Shown: positions 52,595 through 61,987 of the stretch, piece by piece | How the letters are laid out: the number at the start of each line of letters is the position of its first letter | Position numbering within the stretch: position 1 is the stretch's first letter | Notes under the pieces: generated by a model | What the model saw: only the letters and a program-made list of their open reading frames with translations | The model's database searches: none | What the model was told of the DNA's origin: nothing | NCBI RefSeq assembly: GCF_019091135.1 | Contig: NZ_JAGXJW010000043.1 | Location: 1-64,000, forward strand | Length of the DNA stretch: 64,000 nucleotides | Direction: 5' to 3' | Origin: Cohnella sp. GbtcB17 | Lineage (GTDB): Bacteria > Bacillota > Bacilli > Paenibacillales > Paenibacillaceae | Program-made: the position numbers and the translations under genes

Positions 52595-53664
52595 TGGCGA
52601 CCGTATATTTGCCGGACGCGCTGAACGCGGCGCTGCAGGACGGCCTGGTTATTCCCGCGCACCCGCTTGCGCTGAACGCAGACCGCAAGCTCGACGAGCG
52701 GCGTCAGCGGGCGCTGACGCGCTATTACATCGCTTCAGGCGCGGGCGGCGTCGCCGTCGGCGTTCATTCGACGCAGTTCGAGATTCGCGATCCCGAGCAC
52801 AATCTGTACGAGACCGTGCTGCGCATGGCCGCGGAGGAGGTCGACAAGGCCGCGCCGTCCCGTCCGTTCATCAAGGTCGCAGGCGTGTGCGGTCCTGTAG
52901 AGCAGGCGCTCGGAGAGACGGCGACGGCGCTTAAGCTGGGCTACGATGCGGTGCTGCTCAGCATGGGCGGACTCGGACAGCTGACGGAGGAAGCGCTGCT
53001 CGAGCGAACGAGGCAGGTTGCCGCTGTGATGCCGGTCATCGGCTTCTACCTGCAGCCTTCGGTCGGCGGACGAATTTTTACCTACGAATTTTGGCGCGCG
53101 TTCGCCGACATTCCGAATGTCGTCGCGATCAAGATGGCGCCGTTCAACCGGTACCAGACGCTGGACGTCGCCCGCGCCGTCTGCCACTCGTCCCGCAGGG
53201 ACGAGATCGCGCTCTACACCGGCAACGACGACAATATCGTCGCGGACCTGTTCACGACGTACCGCTTTACGATCGACGGTCAGACGGTCGAGAAGCCGGT
53301 CGTCGGCGGCTTGCTCGGCCACTGGGCGGTATGGACCCAGAAGGCGGTCGCGCTGCTCGAAGAGATCAAGACGGCAAGAAGAGAGCCTGCGATCTCGAAG
53401 GAATGGCTCGTCCGCAACATTCAGATGACCGATTCCAATGCCGCTTTCTTCGATCCGTCGCACCAATTCGCAGGCTGCATTCCGGGTATCCATGAGGTGC
53501 TGCGCCGCCAAGGCTTGCTGGAGGGAACCTGGTGCCTCAATCCGCACGAGGAGCTGTCGTCGGGCCAATCCGAGGAGATCGACCGCGTGTACGCGCAATA
53601 TCCGGATCTGAACGACGACGACTTCGTCGCGGCGCATCTGGAAGAATGGCTGCAGGAACGTTAA
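52594..53664 (+). CDS. Dihydrodipicolinate synthase-family lyase/aldolase
   Basis: A 356-residue class I aldolase-like protein of the DHDPS/NAL family. The Schiff-base Lys is Lys180 in 'IPNVVAIKMAPFNRYQT' and the catalytic Tyr is Tyr152 in 'VIGFYLQPSVGGR'. It is about 60 residues longer than DapA at its C-terminus and has no metabolic link to lysine synthesis here. The product is likely a sugar-acid or 2-oxo-acid lyase or dehydratase; the substrate cannot be told from sequence. Confidence 0.85.
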   Translation: MATVYLPDALNAALQDGLVIPAHPLALNADRKLDERRQRALTRYYIASGAGGVAVGVHSTQFEIRDPEHNLYETVLRMAAEEVDKAAPSRPFIKVAGVCGPVEQALGETATALKLGYDAVLLSMGGLGQLTEEALLERTRQVAAVMPVIGFYLQPSVGGRIFTYEFWRAFADIPNVVAIKMAPFNRYQTLDVARAVCHSSRRDEIALYTGNDDNIVADLFTTYRFTIDGQTVEKPVVGGLLGHWAVWTQKAVALLEEIKTARREPAISKEWLVRNIQMTDSNAAFFDPSHQFAGCIPGIHEVLRRQGLLEGTWCLNPHEELSSGQSEEIDRVYAQYPDLNDDDFVAAHLEEWLQER

Positions 53665-53700
53665 TTTGCCGATTTATCGTGCGAAGGGAGAGGGGCGGGC

Positions 53701-54384
53701 ATGCGCTTTAAAGACGTATTTTCCATTATGGGCCCGAGCATGATCGGCCCCTCCAGCTCGCATACGGCTGGCGCCGCGAGGCTTGGGCTTGCGGCGCGCC
53801 AGGCGCTCGGGGGCCAGCCGGACGAAGCGGAAATTATTTTTTCGGGTTCGTTCGCGGAAACGTATAGCGGTCACGGCACCGATCTTGCCGTGACCGCCGG
53901 CCTCCTCGGCTGTGCGCCGGACGACGTGCGGATTCGCGAGTCGATCGCGCTGGCCGAGGCGGCCGGCATGCGGCTGCGGTTCGGCACGGAGCTTCGGCCC
54001 GGCGGCCATCCGAATACGGTTCGGTTCGCGCTGCGCAAGGGAGAACGGGAAACGACGATGATCGGATGCTCGATCGGCGGAGGCAACGTCGAGATCGTGA
54101 ACGTGGACGGCTTCGACGTCAGGTTCGGAGCGGACTGCCCGACGCTGCTCGTCAATCACCAGGATATGGCGGGCACCGTCGCCGCGATGGCTTTGATCGT
54201 CGGGCGGGTCGACCTGAACATCAGGGCGATGGAGGTGGACCGCCAGAGCAGAAGCGGCCGTGCCTTGACCGTCATGGAGATGGACCAGGCAGTGCCGCCG
54301 GAGGTGAGGCGCGAGCTTCAGGCGCTCCCGCAGGTCGAGCGGGTTCGCCTCATCGATCTGAATGAGGAGGAGGAGCTAGCATGA
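53701..54384 (+). CDS. sdaAB: L-serine dehydratase, iron-sulfur-dependent, beta subunit
   Basis: SdaAB and SdaAA together deaminate L-serine to pyruvate. The 227-residue beta subunit has 'FSIMGPSMIGPSSSHTAGAA', 'ETYSGHGTDLAVTAGLLG' and a C-terminal ACT domain (about 145-220, 'DMAGTVAAMALIVGRVDLNI'). ATG 53701 follows GGGAGAGGGGCGGGC. It lies 36 bases after the DHDPS-family gene and overlaps sdaAA by four bases. Confidence 0.96.
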   Translation: MRFKDVFSIMGPSMIGPSSSHTAGAARLGLAARQALGGQPDEAEIIFSGSFAETYSGHGTDLAVTAGLLGCAPDDVRIRESIALAEAAGMRLRFGTELRPGGHPNTVRFALRKGERETTMIGCSIGGGNVEIVNVDGFDVRFGADCPTLLVNHQDMAGTVAAMALIVGRVDLNIRAMEVDRQSRSGRALTVMEMDQAVPPEVRRELQALPQVERVRLIDLNEEEELA

Positions 54385-55268
54385 GATTCGCCACGCTCGC
54401 GGAGCTGTCGGCGCAATGCCGGGCAGCGAATATGACGATCGGACGCTACATGATCGAGGAGCAGGTCCGGGAGTCGGATCAAACGGAGGAAGCGGTATTC
54501 GGCCAGATGGCCGGCTACTATCAGATCATGAAGGAAGCGGTGCGCAAAGGCACGACGGAGGAGACGAAGTCGCGGAGCGGACTGACGGGCGGAGACGCGA
54601 AGCGGGTGATGGCGTACCGCGAGCACGGGGAGACTGCGCTCGGCGGCGAAGCGAGCGCAGCGCTGGCTTACGCGCTCGGCGTGTCCGAGGTTAACGCCTC
54701 GATGGGCCGCATCATCGCGACGCCGACCGCCGGCTCGTGCGGCATCATTCCGGGCGTGTTCGTCAGCACGCAGGAGCGCTTCGGCTGGACCGACGAGCGG
54801 ATGGTCGAAGCGCTGTTCGCGGCCGGCGCCATCGGCTACGTCATCGCCAACCAGTCGTTCATCTCCGGGGCCGAGGGCGGCTGCCAGGCCGAAGTCGGCT
54901 CGGCGGTCGGCATGGCTGCCGGTGCGCTGACGGAGCTGCGCGGCGGCACGCCGGAGCAGGCCGTCCACGCGGTCGGACTCGCGCTCAAAAACTCGCTCGG
55001 CCTGATCTGCGATCCGGTCGGCGGTCTCGTCGAGATCCCCTGCATCGTGCGCAACGGCTTCGGTGCGGTGACGGCGCTCGCGGCGGCCGATATGGCGCTC
55101 GCCGGCGTGCGCAGCGTCATCCCGTCGGACGAAGTCATCGGTGTCATGAAGGACATCGGCGCAGCTATGCCAGAGGCGCACCGGGAAACGGCGAAGGGCG
55201 GCCTTGCCCAGACGCCTACGGGCAAAGCGATCTTGAGCGACCTTCGCAAGAAAGGCGGCCGCTCATGA
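54381..55268 (+). CDS. sdaAA: L-serine dehydratase, iron-sulfur-dependent, alpha subunit
   Basis: The 295-residue catalytic subunit carries the 4Fe-4S cysteines in 'TPTAGSCGIIPG' (Cys120), 'GAEGGCQAEVGSA' and 'LICDPVGGLVEIPC'. Translation is coupled to sdaAB by ATGA overlap and to the M20 gene downstream by the same device. It feeds serine carbon into pyruvate, consistent with catabolism of a serine-containing or hydroxy-amino compound. Confidence 0.97.
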   Translation: MRFATLAELSAQCRAANMTIGRYMIEEQVRESDQTEEAVFGQMAGYYQIMKEAVRKGTTEETKSRSGLTGGDAKRVMAYREHGETALGGEASAALAYALGVSEVNASMGRIIATPTAGSCGIIPGVFVSTQERFGWTDERMVEALFAAGAIGYVIANQSFISGAEGGCQAEVGSAVGMAAGALTELRGGTPEQAVHAVGLALKNSLGLICDPVGGLVEIPCIVRNGFGAVTALAAADMALAGVRSVIPSDEVIGVMKDIGAAMPEAHRETAKGGLAQTPTGKAILSDLRKKGGRS

Positions 55269-56494
55269 GCGGGAGCGCGGTCGCTTGGAGCGACAGGGCC
55301 GCGCTACTGGGCGATGACCTGATCGCCGTCAGACGGCAGCTGCATCGCTTTCCCGAGCTCAGCTTCGAGGAACGCGAGACGGCGCGTCTTGTCGCCGATC
55401 GGCTGACCCGGCTCGGCTTGACGTGCCGCACGGGCTTCGGCGGACACGGGGTCGTCGCCGATATTGTCGGCGCTGCCGCGGGTCCGACGATTGCGCTTCG
55501 CGCCGACATGGGCGCGCTGCCGATCGCCGAAGAGACCGGCTTGCCGTTCGCCTCCGGGCGTCCCGGTGCGATGCATGCCTGCGGCCATGACGCGCCCACG
55601 GCGATGCTGCTCGGAGCAGCAGAGCTGCTGGTCCAGAACCGATCGTCGCTTAAGGGTACGGTCAGGCTCATTTTTCAATCGGCGGAAGAGATCAACGAAG
55701 GCGCCAAGGCGATGATACGCGAAGGCGTGCTGGACGGTGTCGACGAGATTTACGGCCTGCACAATCTGCCGACGCTGTCGGCAGGCCTTGCGTCCGTCCG
55801 ACCGGGACCGCTGATGGGCTCGGTCGACCGCATCGAGATCGAGGTCGTGGGCAAGGGCGCACATGGCGCCATTCCAGATCAGGGCATCGATCCGATTGTA
55901 TGCGCGAGCGCAATCGTCATGTCGCTGCAGAGCCTTGTCTCCCGCGAGACGTCGCCGTTCGATCCGGTCGTTGTGACGATCGGCAGCATCCGCGGCGGAG
56001 ACGCGAACAACGTCATTCCGTCCGTATGCAGCATGACCGGCACCGTCCGGGCGTTCGATCCCGTCGTGCGGGATCGCTTGCCCGAAGGCATCGAACGGAT
56101 CGTGACGCGGATCGCGGACGGCTACCGCTGCCGCGCGAGCGTGAACTATATTCGCCAAATGCAGGTGCTCGTGAACCATCCGGAAGCGGCCCGCCGTGTC
56201 GGAGAGGCGATCGACGCGGTGGCGGGGCCGGGCCGAAGGCTGGAAGCGGCCCCGACGCTTGCCGGCGAGGATTTTTCCGAGTACCTGAAGCATGTGCCCG
56301 GCTGCTTTTTCTGGCTGGGCTCGGGCCCGGCCGAACATGCCGAGCAAGCGTTCGGCCTGCACCATCCCCGCTTCGAGCTGAACGAAGCTTGCCTGCCGCT
56401 CGGCGCGGCGCTGCTCGCGGGCATCGCGGCGCGCAGGCTCGAGGAAGGCCCGCTGGCGTCGGACGCCCCTGCGGAAGGGGGCGGCGCCAAGTGA
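55265..56494 (+). CDS. M20-family amidohydrolase (aminoacylase/carboxypeptidase-like)
   Basis: A 409-residue M20D-type metallohydrolase that would split an N-acyl or amide bond. Metal ligands visible are Cys106 and His108 ('MHACGHD'), Glu in 'FQSAEEINEGAKAM', His in 'YGLHNLP' and His near the C-terminus ('GLHHPRFELNEACL'). The usual ACGHDxHTAM has Pro111 where a His is common (codon CCC at 55595-55597); that His is not a metal ligand in characterised homologues. Coupled by four-base overlaps to both neighbours. Confidence 0.92.
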   Translation: MSGSAVAWSDRAALLGDDLIAVRRQLHRFPELSFEERETARLVADRLTRLGLTCRTGFGGHGVVADIVGAAAGPTIALRADMGALPIAEETGLPFASGRPGAMHACGHDAPTAMLLGAAELLVQNRSSLKGTVRLIFQSAEEINEGAKAMIREGVLDGVDEIYGLHNLPTLSAGLASVRPGPLMGSVDRIEIEVVGKGAHGAIPDQGIDPIVCASAIVMSLQSLVSRETSPFDPVVVTIGSIRGGDANNVIPSVCSMTGTVRAFDPVVRDRLPEGIERIVTRIADGYRCRASVNYIRQMQVLVNHPEAARRVGEAIDAVAGPGRRLEAAPTLAGEDFSEYLKHVPGCFFWLGSGPAEHAEQAFGLHHPRFELNEACLPLGAALLAGIAARRLEEGPLASDAPAEGGGAK

Positions 56495-57420
56495 AGCTTC
56501 GAACGATCGGGCTGATCGGTACCGATTCTTCCCATGCGACGACGTTCGCCGGACTGCTGAACGATCCGAATTACCCGCTGCATGTGCCCGGTTACCGCAT
56601 CGTGACCGCATGGCCGGGCGGTTCGCCGGATTTTCCGCTCAGCGCGTCGCGCGTCGAGACGATCATGGGACGGCTCGAGACCGAGCATGGCGTCGTTCGC
56701 GCAACGTCGCCGGAGGAGGTTGCGGCATCCTGCGACGCGCTGATGCTGCTGTCGATCGACGGCCGGGCGCGCACGGAGCTGTTCGGGCGTATCGTGCCTT
56801 ACGGCAAACCCGTCTTTATCGACAAGCCGCTGGCCATTTCCGTGCGGGATGCTGCCGAGATCGAGGCGCTCGCCCGTGCGCACGGAGCTCCGATTTTCAG
56901 CGTGTCGGCTCTCCGTTACGCCGTGCAGGACGCCAAGCGGCGCGTGTCCTCGGCAGGTGCGCCGGTTGTTGAAGCGACCGTCGGCGGTCCGCTTCAGATC
57001 GAGCCGACGCAGTCGATCTATTACTGGTACGGCATCCACCTCGCCGAGATGCTGTTCGCGCTGCTCGGACCGGACTGCCTGTCCGTCACAACCGAGCGCT
57101 GCGACGAATACGACCGCATCGTCGGCGAGTGGGCGGGCGGCCGGACGGGCACGGCTATCTGCAGGCATCCGGAGGCTGGTTACGTTTACGAGGCCGACAT
57201 CCGAATCGGAGACGAGCGCACGGCGCTTCCGATCGATCCTGACTTCAACATCCATTATGCGGGGCTGGTCGCGGACGCCGTTTCCTTTTTCGATACGGGC
57301 GTCGCCCCGGTCCCGCTCGAAGAGACGCTGGCGATTATCCGGTTTCTGGAAGCCGCGGAAAGCAGCCTTCATGCGGGCGGCGCGCCGATATCGCCGTTCG
57401 GCGACGCGAAGCGTTTGTGA
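56491..57420 (+). CDS. Gfo/Idh/MocA-family oxidoreductase
   Basis: A 309-residue NAD(P)-dependent oxidoreductase of the inositol dehydrogenase type. GTG 56491 overlaps the M20 stop. The N-terminal 'IGLIGTDSSHATTFAGLLND' is a variant of the nucleotide loop. The 'GKPVFIDKPLAISVRDAAEI' segment has the family EKP motif as Asp-Lys-Pro. 'YYWYGIHLAEMLFALLG' carries the usual His of the catalytic region. Last gene of the six-gene operon. Confidence 0.9.
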   Translation: MKLRTIGLIGTDSSHATTFAGLLNDPNYPLHVPGYRIVTAWPGGSPDFPLSASRVETIMGRLETEHGVVRATSPEEVAASCDALMLLSIDGRARTELFGRIVPYGKPVFIDKPLAISVRDAAEIEALARAHGAPIFSVSALRYAVQDAKRRVSSAGAPVVEATVGGPLQIEPTQSIYYWYGIHLAEMLFALLGPDCLSVTTERCDEYDRIVGEWAGGRTGTAICRHPEAGYVYEADIRIGDERTALPIDPDFNIHYAGLVADAVSFFDTGVAPVPLEETLAIIRFLEAAESSLHAGGAPISPFGDAKRL

Positions 57421-57463
57421 GCGCTTCGAATTCGCCCATCCCCGGAATGTCGTTCTTTGACTA

Positions 57464-57492
57464 TTGCTGCCGCAAAGTCTATCAGGTAGAAT
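57464..57492 (+). promoter_or_regulatory. Probable SigA promoter of polC
   Basis: TTGCTG (57464-57469) and TAGAAT (57487-57492) are 17 bases apart. A second, overlapping -35-like TTGACT (57457-57462) has only a poor -10 (TATCAG) at 17 bases. Transcription would start near 57499, upstream of the polC leader hairpin. Confidence 0.6.
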
Positions 57493-57520
57493 AATAGAAC
57501 AAGTACGAGAACAGAAAGCT

Positions 57521-57580
57521 TCCCGACTTTAACTTGCCGCAGGCGTTCGCCTGGCGGGAGCGCGGTCGGGGGCTTTTGTT
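57521..57580 (+). promoter_or_regulatory. Terminator-like leader hairpin of polC
   Basis: The outer stem AGCTTCCCGAC (about 57521-57531) / GTCGGGGGCT (about 57565-57574) encloses an inner stem CCGCAGGCG / CGCCTGGCGG with a short loop, then CTTTTGTTGTTG. It lies after the predicted polC promoter and runs up to the polC start region, so it could attenuate transcription or mask the CGGGGG Shine-Dalgarno. It may also end the upstream operon. Confidence 0.6.
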
Positions 57581-57590
57581 GTTGAAAGGG

Positions 57591-60500
57591 ATGAATCTTT
57601 CGAATATGTTGCCGAAGCCCGATCAGAGAAAAAGGTTCGAACTGCTGCTGGCGCAAGCGGAGATACCGGGCGACTGGATCGATGCCCATTTCCGCGACGG
57701 TTACATAGAGAGAGTCGAAGTGAGCAAGGCGAATCGCAGCTGGCGCTTCCACTTCGTCAAGGAATCGCTGCTGCCGCCTCCGGTCTATGCCGGTTTTCAC
57801 AGCCGCGTGAGGGAGAAGCTCGGCCATCTCGCGCAGATCGAGATGTGTCTGCGCTACGGGGAGACGATCGCCACGAGCGAGCTGCTGCTTCATTATTGGC
57901 CGCTGTTCGTCGAGTGGATGCAGAGCGAGTTCGCGTCGGTGAACGGCTGGCTGGGCAAGGCGAAGCCCGAGGCCGAAGGCGAGCTGCTGACGCTGCTCAT
58001 GTTGAACGAGGCGAGTCTCGAGCTCGCCCGCAAGAAGACGGTCGATACGTATGCGGCCAAGTTTTTCGAGGAGCGGTTTGGCCGCGCCTGCCGAATCAAG
58101 CTTGCCGTAGGCGAGAAGCAGCAGGAGGCCGTCGAGGCGTTCATGCAGCGGCAGCTCGAGGAAGAGCGGCTGCACGTCCGCAAGCTGATGGAGAGCATGC
58201 CAGAGGAGGCGCCGCCGGAGGATGCGGGCGGGGAAGCACCGCAGACGCTGCAGCACGGCTATGAGATCAAGGACGACGCGGTGCCGATCCAGAACATCCA
58301 GGAAGAAGAGAAAAAAGCGACCGTGCAGGGCACGGTGTTCGGCCTGGAGGTCAAGGAGCTTCGCAACGGCAACACGCTGTATCAATTCCACGTGACCGAC
58401 TATACCGATTCGCTCACCGTCAAGATGTTCGGCAAGACGAAGGAAGACGTCAAAATGCTGAATCTGCTCGCGAACGGCAAATGGGTGAAGCTGCGCGGGC
58501 GCGTCGAATACGACCGCTTCCTCAATCCGCCGGAGCTCGTCATGATGCCGAGCGATCTCAAGGAGATCAACGGTCCGAAGCCGCGCAAGGACGAGTCGAG
58601 CGACAAGCGCGTCGAATTCCACCTGCATACGTCCATGAGCACGATGGACGCGATCGCGCCGGTCGACGCCTACATCAAGACGGCGGCCAAATGGGGGCAC
58701 AAGGCGATCGCCGTCACCGACCACGCGAACGTCCAATGCTTTCCCGAAGCGGCGAAGGCGGCCAAAAAGAACGGCATTAAGATGATCTACGGCGTCGAAG
58801 CCAACGTCGTCAACGACGCGGTCGACATCGTGCTGAACGCCCGCGACACAGTGCTGGCGGAAGAGACTTTTGTCGTATTCGACATCGAGACGACCGGCCT
58901 GTCGGTCACCGCGAACAAGATCATCGAGCTTGCGGGCGTCAAAGTGAAGGAAGGCAGGGAGATCGGACGCTTTTCCACGTTCATCGACCCGCACGAGCCG
59001 ATTCCGTACAACATCCAGCAGCTCACGAGCATTACGGACGAGATGGTTGCCGGCGCGCCTGAGCTCGAGCCGAAGCTGACCGAGTTTCTGGAGTTCGTCG
59101 GCGATGCGGTACTCGTCGCGCACAACGCCCGCTTCGATATCGGCTTCATTCAGCACAACTGCAAGCAGCTCGGGTTGCCGCAGCCGACGAATCCGGTGCT
59201 GGACACGCTGGAGCTGGCCCGGTATTTGCATCCGACGATGAAAAACCACCGGCTGAACACGCTGTCGAACCTGTACAAGGTCAGTCTCGAAAACCATCAC
59301 CGCGCCATCGACGACACGGTCGCCCTGGCCGGCGTGCTGGAAGGGCTGCTGAAGGACGCCCAGACTCGCGGCATCACCCGGATGGCGCGTCTCAACGAAG
59401 TGAACGAGAACAGCTGGAAGACGACGCGCCCGTTCCACTGCTGCATTTACATGCTGAACGCGACCGGCAAAAAGAACTTGTACAAGCTCATCTCGCTGTC
59501 GCATACCGACTACTTCCATCGCGTCGCTTGCATTCCGCGCAGCAAGCTGATCGAGCTGCGGGAAGGCTTGCTCATCGTCTCGGGCTGCGAGAAAGGCGAG
59601 TTTTTCGAAGCGGTGCTGAACAAGTCGGAGGAGGAAGCCGCCGAGGTCGCGGCATTTTACGACATTCTCGAGATCCAGCCGCTCGACTTTTACATGCACC
59701 TGCTGGACAAAGGGCTCGTCGGCAGCAGGGCCGAGCTCGAGCAGTCGCTGCGCAAGATCGTCGCCATCGGCGAGCGGCTCGGCAAGCCGGTCATCGCGAC
59801 CGGCAATACGCACTATTTGGAGCCGCGGGACAAGCTGTACCGCGACATTACGATTCACGGGATAACGGGCTTCAGCCCGCTCAAGGACCAGCGCAAGCCG
59901 GACGCGCACTTCCGGACGACGACGGAGATGCTCGAAGCCTTCGCCTTCCTCGGCAAGGACAAAGCGTTCGAGGTCGTCGTGACCAATACGAACGAGCTGG
60001 CCGACCGCTTCGAGGAGATCAAGCTGTTCCCCGACGAGCTGTTCACGCCGAATATCGAAGGGGCCGACGAGGAGATTCGCAATACGTGCTACGCGACCGC
60101 CCGCGAGCTGTACGGCGAGGATCTGCCGCAGGTCGTCATCGACCGGCTCGAGAAGGAGCTCGTCCCGATCATCAAGTACGGCTTCTCGGCGAACTATTTG
60201 ATCTCGGAGCGGCTCGTCAAAAAGTCCAACCGAGACGGCTATCTCGTCGGTTCGCGGGGCTCGGTCGGCTCGAGCGTCGTCGCGACGTTTCTCGGCATTT
60301 CCGAGGTCAATCCGCTGCCCGCGCATTATTTGTGCCGCAATCCCGAATGCAAGCACCAGGAATGGTTCCTCGACGGCAGCGTGCCGAGCGGCTTCGACCT
60401 GCCGGACAAGGCTTGCCCGAACTGCGGCACGATGATGCGCGGCGAAGGCCAGGACATTCCGTTCGAGACGTTTCTCGGCTTCAAGGGCGACAAGGTGCCC

Positions 60501-61922
60501 GATATCGACCTTAACTTTTCGGGCGAATATCAGCCGCATGCGCACAATTTCACCAAGGAGATGTTCGGGGAAAAAGGCGTATTCCGGGCGGGCACGATCG
60601 GCACCGTCGCGGAGAAGACCGGCTTCGGCTTCGCGAGGAAGTATCAGGAGGAGCACGGCAAAAACTGGCGGGGCGCCGAGCTGAACCGTCTTGCCCAGGG
60701 TGTGACCGGCGTCAAGCGGAGCACGGGTCAGCATCCGGGCGGCATCGTCGTCGTTCCCGATTATATGGAAGTCGAGGACATCACGCCGGTTCAGTATCCG
60801 GCCGACGATACGAGCGCGGAGTGGAAGACGACCCACTTCGACTATCACGCCTTCGACGCCAACCTGCTCAAGCTCGATATTCTGGGGCACGACGATCCGA
60901 CGATGATGCGGATGCTCCAGGACTTGACCGGCGTCGACCCGACGACGATCCCGATGAACGATCCGAAGGTCATGAGCCTGTTCAACTCGGTCGAGGCGCT
61001 CGGCATCCAGCCGCACCAGATCAAGTCCCAGGTCGCCACCTTCGGCGTGCCGGAGATGGGCACCCGGTTCGTTCGCCAGATGCTCGAGGAGACGAAGCCG
61101 TCGTCGTTCGCCGACCTGCTGCAAATATCGGGGCTGTCGCACGGCACGGGCGTTTGGCTCGGCAACGCGCAGGAGCTGATCAAGAACGGCACGTGTACGA
61201 TCAAGACCGTTATCGGCTGTCGCGACGATATCATGCTATTCCTTATTTACAAGGCGGGCATGGACGCGTCGCTTGCGTTCAAGATTACGGAGAGCGTGCG
61301 GAAGGGCAAGGGGCTGACGCCCGAATGGATCGAAGAGATGAAACGCTGCGGCGTGCCGCAGTGGTACATCGACTCTTGTCTTCGGATCGAATACATGTTC
61401 CCGAAGGCGCACGCCGCCGCATACGTCATCTCGGCCGTACGGACCGCCTACTTCAAGCTCTACTATCCGATTCATTACTATGCGACGTACTTCTCGGTGC
61501 GGGCGGCGGATTTTGACGTCGAGCTGTTCTGCCAGGGTTACGAGGCGATCCTGAAGGCGATGACCGAGATCGAAGCGAAGGGCTTCCAGGCGCTGCCGAA
61601 GGAAAAAAACATGATTCCGATCCTCGAGATGGGCCTCGAGATGACGGCGAGAGGCTTCAAGGTCAAGCCGCTCGACCTGTACCGGTCCGACGCGACCCGC
61701 TTCATCGTGGACGGGGACGCGCTCATCCCGCCGTTCTCGGCGGTCGCGGGCATCGGCGAGAACGCCGCGAAAAACATCGCGGCCTCGCGCGCGGACGGCG
61801 ACTTTCTGTCGATCGAAGACTTCCAGCAGCGCTCCAAGGCGACGAAGACGATCATCGAGCTGCTGACGACGATGGGCTGCTTCCGCGGCTTGCCCGAATC
61901 GAACCAGCTTGCGCTTTTCTAA
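57591..61922 (+). CDS. polC: DNA polymerase III PolC-type alpha subunit
   Basis: PolC is the main replicative polymerase of low-GC Gram-positives, with built-in 3'-5' exonuclease. From ATG 57591 it has 1443 residues, like B. subtilis PolC. Order: N-domain, OB fold (about 243-330), split PHP domain ('EFHLHTSMSTMDAIAPVDAY' at about 342), DEDD exonuclease ('VVFDIETTGLS' at about 426, 'HNARFDIGFI', 'HHRAIDDTVAL'), then PHP remainder and polymerase with catalytic Asp pair in 'VPDIDLNFSGEYQPHAHNF' (about 970). A zinc site CRNPEC...CPNC lies before it. The start is uncertain: in-frame TTG codons at 57576, 57579 and 57582 are better spaced from CGGGGG. Confidence 0.98.
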   Translation: MNLSNMLPKPDQRKRFELLLAQAEIPGDWIDAHFRDGYIERVEVSKANRSWRFHFVKESLLPPPVYAGFHSRVREKLGHLAQIEMCLRYGETIATSELLLHYWPLFVEWMQSEFASVNGWLGKAKPEAEGELLTLLMLNEASLELARKKTVDTYAAKFFEERFGRACRIKLAVGEKQQEAVEAFMQRQLEEERLHVRKLMESMPEEAPPEDAGGEAPQTLQHGYEIKDDAVPIQNIQEEEKKATVQGTVFGLEVKELRNGNTLYQFHVTDYTDSLTVKMFGKTKEDVKMLNLLANGKWVKLRGRVEYDRFLNPPELVMMPSDLKEINGPKPRKDESSDKRVEFHLHTSMSTMDAIAPVDAYIKTAAKWGHKAIAVTDHANVQCFPEAAKAAKKNGIKMIYGVEANVVNDAVDIVLNARDTVLAEETFVVFDIETTGLSVTANKIIELAGVKVKEGREIGRFSTFIDPHEPIPYNIQQLTSITDEMVAGAPELEPKLTEFLEFVGDAVLVAHNARFDIGFIQHNCKQLGLPQPTNPVLDTLELARYLHPTMKNHRLNTLSNLYKVSLENHHRAIDDTVALAGVLEGLLKDAQTRGITRMARLNEVNENSWKTTRPFHCCIYMLNATGKKNLYKLISLSHTDYFHRVACIPRSKLIELREGLLIVSGCEKGEFFEAVLNKSEEEAAEVAAFYDILEIQPLDFYMHLLDKGLVGSRAELEQSLRKIVAIGERLGKPVIATGNTHYLEPRDKLYRDITIHGITGFSPLKDQRKPDAHFRTTTEMLEAFAFLGKDKAFEVVVTNTNELADRFEEIKLFPDELFTPNIEGADEEIRNTCYATARELYGEDLPQVVIDRLEKELVPIIKYGFSANYLISERLVKKSNRDGYLVGSRGSVGSSVVATFLGISEVNPLPAHYLCRNPECKHQEWFLDGSVPSGFDLPDKACPNCGTMMRGEGQDIPFETFLGFKGDKVPDIDLNFSGEYQPHAHNFTKEMFGEKGVFRAGTIGTVAEKTGFGFARKYQEEHGKNWRGAELNRLAQGVTGVKRSTGQHPGGIVVVPDYMEVEDITPVQYPADDTSAEWKTTHFDYHAFDANLLKLDILGHDDPTMMRMLQDLTGVDPTTIPMNDPKVMSLFNSVEALGIQPHQIKSQVATFGVPEMGTRFVRQMLEETKPSSFADLLQISGLSHGTGVWLGNAQELIKNGTCTIKTVIGCRDDIMLFLIYKAGMDASLAFKITESVRKGKGLTPEWIEEMKRCGVPQWYIDSCLRIEYMFPKAHAAAYVISAVRTAYFKLYYPIHYYATYFSVRAADFDVELFCQGYEAILKAMTEIEAKGFQALPKEKNMIPILEMGLEMTARGFKVKPLDLYRSDATRFIVDGDALIPPFSAVAGIGENAAKNIAASRADGDFLSIEDFQQRSKATKTIIELLTTMGCFRGLPESNQLALF

Positions 61923-61987
61923 GGCCCGCTCGGCTGCGGAGGTCAAGACGGCCGTGTGCGTCCCGCCCGGGCTTCCTGAATATTGCA

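Noticed and set aside
50044..57420. Mobile element carrying the catabolic block
   Set aside because: No transposase, integrase, terminal repeats or tRNA target was seen at either edge, and base composition looks like that of the flanks.
57369..61142. A 1257-codon open frame on the minus strand across polC
   Set aside because: It mirrors polC in a high-GC gene with strong third-position bias, has an Arg/Asp/Leu-rich product with no recognisable domain, and no ribosome binding site.
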